Shown: positions 59,319 through 64,000 of the stretch, piece after piece | Position numbering within the stretch: position 1 is the stretch's first letter | How the letters are laid out: each line of letters begins with the position of its first letter | NCBI RefSeq assembly: GCF_040496035.1 | Contig: NZ_JBEPJZ010000001.1 | Coordinates: 1,426,001 to 1,490,000, forward strand | DNA from: Agromyces sp. SYSU T00194 | Lineage (GTDB): Bacteria; Actinomycetota; Actinomycetes; Actinomycetales; Microbacteriaceae | DNA: 64,000 nucleotides | Reading direction: 5' to 3' | Notes under the pieces: generated by a model | Seen by the model: the letters and a program-made list of their open reading frames with translations, nothing else | Told to the model about the DNA's origin: nothing | The model's database searches: none | Position numbers and translations under genes: made by a program

Positions 59319-61310
59319 ATGCTTGCCGCAGCAATGACGCGAACCCCTGTGGAGACCCCCGTGGAACTGAGCGCAACGCAGCGTGCGGCCCTGACGACCA
59401 TCTGCGACACCTTCGCCCCCGGCGACGGCAACGGCATCCCGCCGGCCAGCGCCCTCGGCGCGGTCGCCCTCGCGGAGGGCATGGCGGGGTCCAATCCCCG
59501 ACAGGCCGAGATCGACCAGCTCGGCCAGATCCTCTCCCTCTGGAACACCCGGCTGTTCGGGGTGCTGCTCGGCATCGGCCCGCGCCGCTTCGCCGACCTG
59601 TCGGCCGAGCAGAAGGAGTCCGCGATGATCGCGCTGGGCGACTCGCGCCTGCCGCTCAAGCGCGTGCTGTTCCAGAACCTGAAGTCTGCTGCCACGCTCT
59701 CCTACTACCTGTCTCCGGGTGCGAACGGCACGTCGCCGCTCTGGGAGGCGATGGGCTACCCCGGTCCGCTGGGGGTGCTGCCGGATGCCCCGGAGCGACC
59801 GCTCTCGCCGGTCGCGCCCGCCGCCGACACCGACCTCTCGTGCGACGTGGTCGTCGTCGGCTCGGGCGCCGGCGGCGGTACGGCCGCGGCCGTGCTCGCC
59901 CAGGCGGGCTACGACGTGATCGTGCTCGAGAAGGGCGGGTACTTCGACGACCGCGACTTCGACGGCGGCGAGCTGACCGGCCTCACCACGCTCTACGCGC
60001 CGGGCCCGAGCGCCACCGCCGAGGGCCAGCTCAGCCTGCTGCACGCGCAGTGCCTCGGCGGTGGGACGGTCGTCAACTACTCGACCTCGTTCCGCACGCC
60101 CGACCACGTGCGCGCCGAGTGGGCGTCGCTCGGCGCGACCCAGTTCGCGACCGAGGAGTTCGACCGGTCCCTCGACGCGGTCTGGGCGCGCATCGGCGCG
60201 AACGGCGACTACAGCCGCCCGTCGAACCGCGACCGCATCCTCGAGCGCGGCCTCACGAAGCTCGGCTGGCACGTCGGCTCCCTCGAGCGCAACGTGCGGG
60301 CGTGCGACATGGGCATCGAGTGCGGCCGCTGCGGGTCGGGCTGCCGCATCGGGGCCAAGCAGTCGACCACGAAGACGTGGCTGCTCGACGCCGAGCGCGC
60401 GGGTGCGCGCCTGTTCACCGGGGTCGACGTGCGCGAGGTCACGACGGCGGGCGGGAAGGCGACGGGCGTCGTGGGCCGCACGGCCGCCGGTCACCGCGTC
60501 ACGGTGCGGGCGAAGGCGGTCGTCGCGGCCGCCGGCGCGGTGCAGACGCCGGCGCTCCTGCGGCGCTCGGGCCTGTCGAACCCGAACATCGGCAAGCACC
60601 TGCGGCTCCACCCGGCCACGGCGGTGTGGGCGGAGTTCGACGAGGAGGTGCGGCCGTGGGAGGGCGGCATGCAGACCCGCTACTCCTCCCAGTTCTCCGA
60701 CATCGACGGCTCGGGCTACGGCGTGGTCTTCGAGACGGCGTCCGCGAACCCGGCGATCTCGGTCGCGTTCCTCCCGTGGCGCGGGGCGGACACGCACCTG
60801 GACCGGATGCGGCGCCTGTCGCACATGTCGAGCGTCGGCGTCATCACGCGCGACCAGGACTCGGGCGAGGTGAAGGTCGGCAAGGACGGCGAGCCGGTGC
60901 TGCACTACACGCTCTCGGAACGCGACGCCGGGCGCATGCGCGCCGGCATCGACGGTGCGGCGAAGGTGCTCGAGGCGGCCGGTGCCACGATGATGTTCTC
61001 CGGTCACCAGGCGGGCGTCACGTGGGAGCGGGCGTCGGGCGAATCGGTGGAGGAGTTCACCGCGCGTTGCCACGCGGCGGGCTACGGGCCCGGGCAGTGC
61101 ACCATGGCGGCGCTGCACATCATGGGGTCCGCCCGCATGGGCGGCTCCGCGGCGGAGACTGCGCTCGACCCGGACGGCGCCACCTGGGAGGTGCCGAACC
61201 TCGTCGTCGCCGATGCCTCCTGCTTCCCGACGAGCTCCGGAGTGAACCCGATGGTCACGATCGAGGCGATCGGCCACATGAACGCCACGCGCCTGGCGGG
61301 GAGGCTCTAG
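59319..61310 (+). CDS. GMC family oxidoreductase (long-chain alcohol oxidase-like)
   Basis: 663 residues; the ATG at 59334 is an equally good start as neither has a strong ribosome site. An N-terminal helical domain (about 18-150, LSATQRAALTTICDTFAPG) is like gluconate 2-dehydrogenase subunit 3. The GMC part starts with the FAD Rossmann motif VVVVGSGAGGGTAAAVLAQAGYDV, then CLGGGTVVNYSTS, a Cys-rich CGRCGSGCRIGAK loop, and the C-terminal HIMGSARMG and SSGVNPMVTIEAIGHMNA, where the active-site residues lie. It should oxidise a primary alcohol, perhaps long-chain. No signal peptide. Confidence 0.92.
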   Translation: MLAAAMTRTPVETPVELSATQRAALTTICDTFAPGDGNGIPPASALGAVALAEGMAGSNPRQAEIDQLGQILSLWNTRLFGVLLGIGPRRFADLSAEQKESAMIALGDSRLPLKRVLFQNLKSAATLSYYLSPGANGTSPLWEAMGYPGPLGVLPDAPERPLSPVAPAADTDLSCDVVVVGSGAGGGTAAAVLAQAGYDVIVLEKGGYFDDRDFDGGELTGLTTLYAPGPSATAEGQLSLLHAQCLGGGTVVNYSTSFRTPDHVRAEWASLGATQFATEEFDRSLDAVWARIGANGDYSRPSNRDRILERGLTKLGWHVGSLERNVRACDMGIECGRCGSGCRIGAKQSTTKTWLLDAERAGARLFTGVDVREVTTAGGKATGVVGRTAAGHRVTVRAKAVVAAAGAVQTPALLRRSGLSNPNIGKHLRLHPATAVWAEFDEEVRPWEGGMQTRYSSQFSDIDGSGYGVVFETASANPAISVAFLPWRGADTHLDRMRRLSHMSSVGVITRDQDSGEVKVGKDGEPVLHYTLSERDAGRMRAGIDGAAKVLEAAGATMMFSGHQAGVTWERASGESVEEFTARCHAAGYGPGQCTMAALHIMGSARMGGSAAETALDPDGATWEVPNLVVADASCFPTSSGVNPMVTIEAIGHMNATRLAGRL

Positions 61311-61364
61311 GCCTCCGGGGGCGCCGCCGGCGCGGCATCCGCTCGCTCCTGCGGTGTACCGCGA

Positions 61365-61389
61365 GTTCTTTTGAATCATTCAAAAGAAC
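61365..61389. promoter_or_regulatory. Fur-type operator, 25-bp perfect palindrome
   Basis: GTTCTTTTGAAT, one centre base, then its exact complement. It covers the -35 of the furA promoter and part of the spacer. Confidence 0.9.
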
Positions 61390-61399
61390 CCGCTATGCT
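61371..61399 (+). promoter_or_regulatory. Promoter of furA-katA
   Basis: TTGAAT (61371-61376) and TATGCT (61394-61399) are 17 nt apart. The -10 ends 8 nt before the furA ATG, so the transcript has little or no leader. Confidence 0.85.
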
Positions 61400-61407
61400 G
61401 GGGCGCG

Positions 61408-61842
61408 ATGGAACGGCACGGCGAGGCACTGCGCGAGGCGGGACTGCGGGTCACCGCGGGGCGTCTGGCGGTGCTCGACGGGCTCGACGCCCTGCCGCAC
61501 GTCGACGCCGACCGGCTGCTGCCGTTCGTCGCCGCGCGCGTGCCGACCACCTCGATCCAGTCGGTGCACAACATCCTGTCCGACCTGACCGAGGCCCGGC
61601 TCATCCGCCGCATCGTGCCCGCGGGGTCCTCCGCGCTGTACGAACGGCGCATCGGCGACAACCACCACCACCTCGTCTGCCGCAACTGCGGCCGGGTGAC
61701 CGACGTCGACTGCGCCGTCGGCGCGCCGCCCTGCCTCGAGCCGTCGTCGACCCAGGGGTACGAGATCGAAGCCGCCGAGGTCACGTTCTGGGGCACCTGC
61801 CCGACGTGCCGGGCGGATGCCGCGGGCTCGCCGAGCTCGTAG
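61408..61842 (+). CDS. furA: Fur family transcriptional repressor
   Basis: 144 residues. A winged HTH (about 1-80, [14 protein letters not shown] and [20 protein letters not shown]) is followed by the dimer/metal domain with [19 protein letters not shown] and a second CxxC pair (CPTCRA), forming the structural zinc site. As it precedes a catalase gene by 61 nt on the same strand, it is the FurA/peroxide-sensing type rather than a plain iron regulator. It probably binds the 25-bp palindrome upstream and represses both genes. Confidence 0.94.
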   Translation: MERHGEALREAGLRVTAGRLAVLDGLDALPHVDADRLLPFVAARVPTTSIQSVHNILSDLTEARLIRRIVPAGSSALYERRIGDNHHHLVCRNCGRVTDVDCAVGAPPCLEPSSTQGYEIEAAEVTFWGTCPTCRADAAGSPSS

Positions 61843-61903
61843 CCGCAGACGTCCGGCCGCGCCGCGGTCGGGAACATGGGCAACCGCACATATTGGAGGA
61901 ACC

Positions 61904-63370
61904 ATGACCACGCATCCCACCACCACGCAGACCGGCGCGCCGGTCCCGAGCGACGACCACTCGCTCACCGTCGGCAACGACGGCACGACCGCGCTGCACG
62001 ACCGCTACCTGGTCGAGAAGCTCGCGCAGTTCAACCGCGAGCGCATTCCGGAGCGGATCGTGCACGCCAAGGGCGGCGGCGCGTTCGGCACCTTCGTTGC
62101 GACCGGCGACGTCTCGCAGTACACGACCGCTGCGGTCTTCCAGCCGGGCGCCGAGTCGGAGACGCTGCTGCGCTTCTCCAGCGTCGCCGGCGAGCAGGGC
62201 TCGCCCGACACCTGGCGCGACGTGCGCGGCTTCTCGGTGAAGTTCTACACGACCGAGGGCAACTACGACATCGTCGGCAACAACACCCCGGTGTTCTTCA
62301 TCCGCGACGCCATCAAGTTCCCCGACTTCATCCACTCGCAGAAGCGCCTGCCGGGCTCGGGCCTGCGCGACGCCGACATGCAGTGGGACTTCTGGACCCT
62401 CTCGCCCGAGTCGGCCCACCAGGTCACCTACCTCATGGGCGACCGCGGCCTGCCGAAGAGCTGGCGTCACCTGCAGGGCTACGGCTCGCACACGTACCAG
62501 TGGATCAACGCCGCGGGCGAGCGCTTCTGGGTGAAGTACCACTTCCACTCCAACCAGGGCGTGGAGCGCCTCGACAACGCGGAGGCCGAGGCCATCGCCG
62601 GTGCCGACGCCGACCACTACCGCCGCGACCTCTACGAGGCGATCGCGCGCGAGGAGTTCCCGTCGTGGGACGTCAAGGTGCAGGTCATGCCGTACGACGA
62701 CGCGAAGGACTACCGGTTCAACCCGTTCGACCTCACGAAGATCTGGCCGCACGAGGACTACCCGCTGATCCCGGTGGGCCGCCTCGAGCTGAACCGCAAC
62801 CCGGAGAACTTCTTCGCCGAGATCGAGCAGGCTGCGTTCTCGCCGGCCAACGTCGTGCCGGGCATCGACATCAGCCCCGACAAGATGCTCATGGCCCGCG
62901 TGTTCTCGTACCCCGACGCGCAGCGCTACCGCGTCGGCACGAACTACCAGCAGATCCCGGTGAACGCGCCCCACGCCGCCGAGGTGCACTCGTACACGCG
63001 CGACGGCGCCCAGCGCCACCAGTTCCCGCCGGCGACGGCACCGAACTACGCGCCGAACTCGTTCGGCGGCCCGGTCGCCGACCCCGAGCTCGCCCGTGCC
63101 GGCTCGTGGGAGTCCGACGGCGCCCTCGTGCGCACCGCCGCGACGCTGCACGCGGAGGACGACGACTTCGGCCAGCCCGGCTCGCTCTACCGCGACGTCT
63201 TCGACGCCGAGGCCAAGGCGCGGTTCCTCGAGACGCTGACCGGCCAGGCGCAGGCGATCACGGTCGACGAGATCCGCGAGCGGTTCTTCGTGTACTGGAC
63301 GAACGTCGACGCCGACCTCGGTGCCTCGCTCCGCTCGGCGCACGCCGGCGACGCGTCCGCCGCGGCGTAG
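61904..63370 (+). CDS. katA: Catalase (monofunctional, haem)
   Basis: 488 residues, the small-subunit clade length. ATG at 61904 with GGAGGA upstream. The catalytic His is in [12 protein letters not shown] (His54), the Asn in [11 protein letters not shown], and the haem-binding Tyr in [11 protein letters not shown]. It breaks down hydrogen peroxide in the cytoplasm. It lies 61 nt after furA without a terminator, so the two are cotranscribed and de-repressed by peroxide. Confidence 0.98.
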   Translation: MTTHPTTTQTGAPVPSDDHSLTVGNDGTTALHDRYLVEKLAQFNRERIPERIVHAKGGGAFGTFVATGDVSQYTTAAVFQPGAESETLLRFSSVAGEQGSPDTWRDVRGFSVKFYTTEGNYDIVGNNTPVFFIRDAIKFPDFIHSQKRLPGSGLRDADMQWDFWTLSPESAHQVTYLMGDRGLPKSWRHLQGYGSHTYQWINAAGERFWVKYHFHSNQGVERLDNAEAEAIAGADADHYRRDLYEAIAREEFPSWDVKVQVMPYDDAKDYRFNPFDLTKIWPHEDYPLIPVGRLELNRNPENFFAEIEQAAFSPANVVPGIDISPDKMLMARVFSYPDAQRYRVGTNYQQIPVNAPHAAEVHSYTRDGAQRHQFPPATAPNYAPNSFGGPVADPELARAGSWESDGALVRTAATLHAEDDDFGQPGSLYRDVFDAEAKARFLETLTGQAQAITVDEIRERFFVYWTNVDADLGASLRSAHAGDASAAA

Positions 63371-63383
63371 TCCGCGCGAACGA

Positions 63384-64000
63384 TCAGCCCCGTGCGGCCG
63401 CCCCCAGGGCGGCGGCTGCACGGGGCATCGCCGTCCCCAGGCCCCAGCGCTCGCCGAGCGACTCGAGGGCGTCCGCGTCCGGTGCCGTGATCCGCGCGTC
63501 CTCGGGGTCGAGCCCGAGCGACAGGTCGCGCACGACCTCGACGACCCTCGGGGCCACATCGAGGTAGTCGGATGCCTCGCCGAGCTTCGCGCGCAGCCGG
63601 GCAGACATCGACGAGGAGGCATCCGCTGCCGCCTGCCGCACCCCGTCGAGGTCGCCGAACTCGCCGAGCAGGCTCGCCGCGGTCTTCTCGCCGATGCCGG
63701 CGACCCCCGGCAGCCCGTCGGAGGTGTCGCCGCGCAGGGCAGCGAAGTCGGCGTACTGCTCGGGCAGCACCCGGTACTTCTCGACGACGGATGCGGCGGT
63801 GAGCACCTCGAGCCGGCTCATGCCGCGCGCCGTGTAGACCACCCGCACGTCTCGCGCGTCGTCGACGAGCTGGAACAGGTCGCGGTCTCCGGTCACCACG
63901 TCGACCGGCATGATCGCCTGCGACGCGAGGCTGCCGATCACGTCGTCGGCCTCGTGGTCGGGAGCGCCCACGACCGGCACGCCGAGCGCGGCGAGCACCT
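63384..64000 (-). CDS. 5'-3' exonuclease (FEN-like), 3' part of gene
   Basis: The frame runs to the right edge, so the N-terminal part is missing; about 205 residues are visible. EADDVIGSLA and VVTGDRDLFQLV are metal-binding parts of the PIN-like nuclease fold, and the helix-hairpin-helix region DTSDGLPGVAGIGEKTAASLL binds DNA. It looks like the stand-alone homolog of the DNA polymerase I 5' nuclease domain found in actinobacteria, acting on flaps or primers. A full polymerase is not excluded because this is the C-terminus: no polymerase domain follows. Confidence 0.92.
   Translation of the reverse strand, partial: VLAALGVPVVGAPDHEADDVIGSLASQAIMPVDVVTGDRDLFQLVDDARDVRVVYTARGMSRLEVLTAASVVEKYRVLPEQYADFAALRGDTSDGLPGVAGIGEKTAASLLGEFGDLDGVRQAAADASSSMSARLRAKLGEASDYLDVAPRVVEVVRDLSLGLDPEDARITAPDADALESLGERWGLGTAMPRAAAALGAAARG
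63387..63426. terminator. Hairpin at the end of the exonuclease gene
   Basis: GCCCCGTGC (63387-63395) and GCACGGGGC (63418-63426) pair, with a GC-rich inner part. It can end both katA and, overlapping its last codons, the convergent exonuclease gene. Confidence 0.65.

Overview
The window is 64 kb of very high-GC DNA (visibly well above 65 percent, not computed) from the chromosome of an actinobacterium. Microbacteriaceae is the most likely family and an Agromyces-like genus is my guess. The reasons are the codon use, many genes with a -10 hexamer 6-7 bases before the start codon (leaderless mRNAs), a DUF7882-type small protein, the shared word GGATGC/GCATCC, and the gene content (a CebEFG-BglC-CebR-like operon, TreXYZ, XylAB, a FurA-catalase pair). 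I see no insertion sequence, phage, plasmid, CRISPR or rRNA gene.

Layout. 1-2053: end of an ATP-grasp / alpha-E / transglutaminase operon. 2090-9911: single genes (lipase-like hydrolase, secreted protein, lipoate ligase, flavodoxin-like protein, orphan DNA methyltransferase, FAD oxidase, gamma-glutamyltransferase family). 9946-15832 (minus): beta-glucoside operon (binding protein, two permeases, GH1 beta-glucosidase, LacI regulator) with three identical operators around its promoter. 16094-19704: VanY-type carboxypeptidase, MFS exporter, secreted amidase-domain protein. 19861-28761 (minus): glycogen/trehalose block treZ, treY, glgX, then pgm. 28853-37548: DUF445 protein, pheA, lipid kinase, then serS, a HAD hydrolase and two tRNA-Ser genes around an LCP gene, then a sugar dehydrogenase lipoprotein. 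37661-40640: three SDR genes and a GntR/FCD regulator. 40687-46956: membrane protein, ROK repressor divergent from xylA-xylB, NCS1 permease. 47138-49116: small and hypothetical genes. 49210-55583: LacI regulator, GH13 alpha-glucosidase and a second ABC sugar importer. 55689-58119: tRNA-Arg, DUF998 membrane protein, hsp20 with CIRCE and HAIR operators, small GNAT-like protein. 58525-63370: MarR regulator divergent from a GMC oxidoreductase, then furA-katA. 63384-64000: 3' part of a 5'-3' exonuclease gene (minus).

How the genes work together. Two sugar importers, each with its own LacI regulator and glycosidase, plus xylose isomerase/kinase, point to growth on plant oligosaccharides. Neither importer operon encodes its ATPase, so a shared ATPase from elsewhere is likely. 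TreX/Y/Z convert alpha-glucan to trehalose and Pgm links glucose phosphates to glycogen. Stress functions cluster near the right end (Hsp20, MarR, Fur, catalase). The best regulatory signals are the exact CIRCE plus HAIR sites at hsp20, a 25-bp palindrome over the furA promoter, three GAGAGCGCTCTC operators at the beta-glucoside operon, and strong hairpins between binding-protein and permease genes in both ABC operons. I found no clearly new defence or mobile system. The least understood gene set is the ATP-grasp/alpha-E/transglutaminase operon at the left edge.
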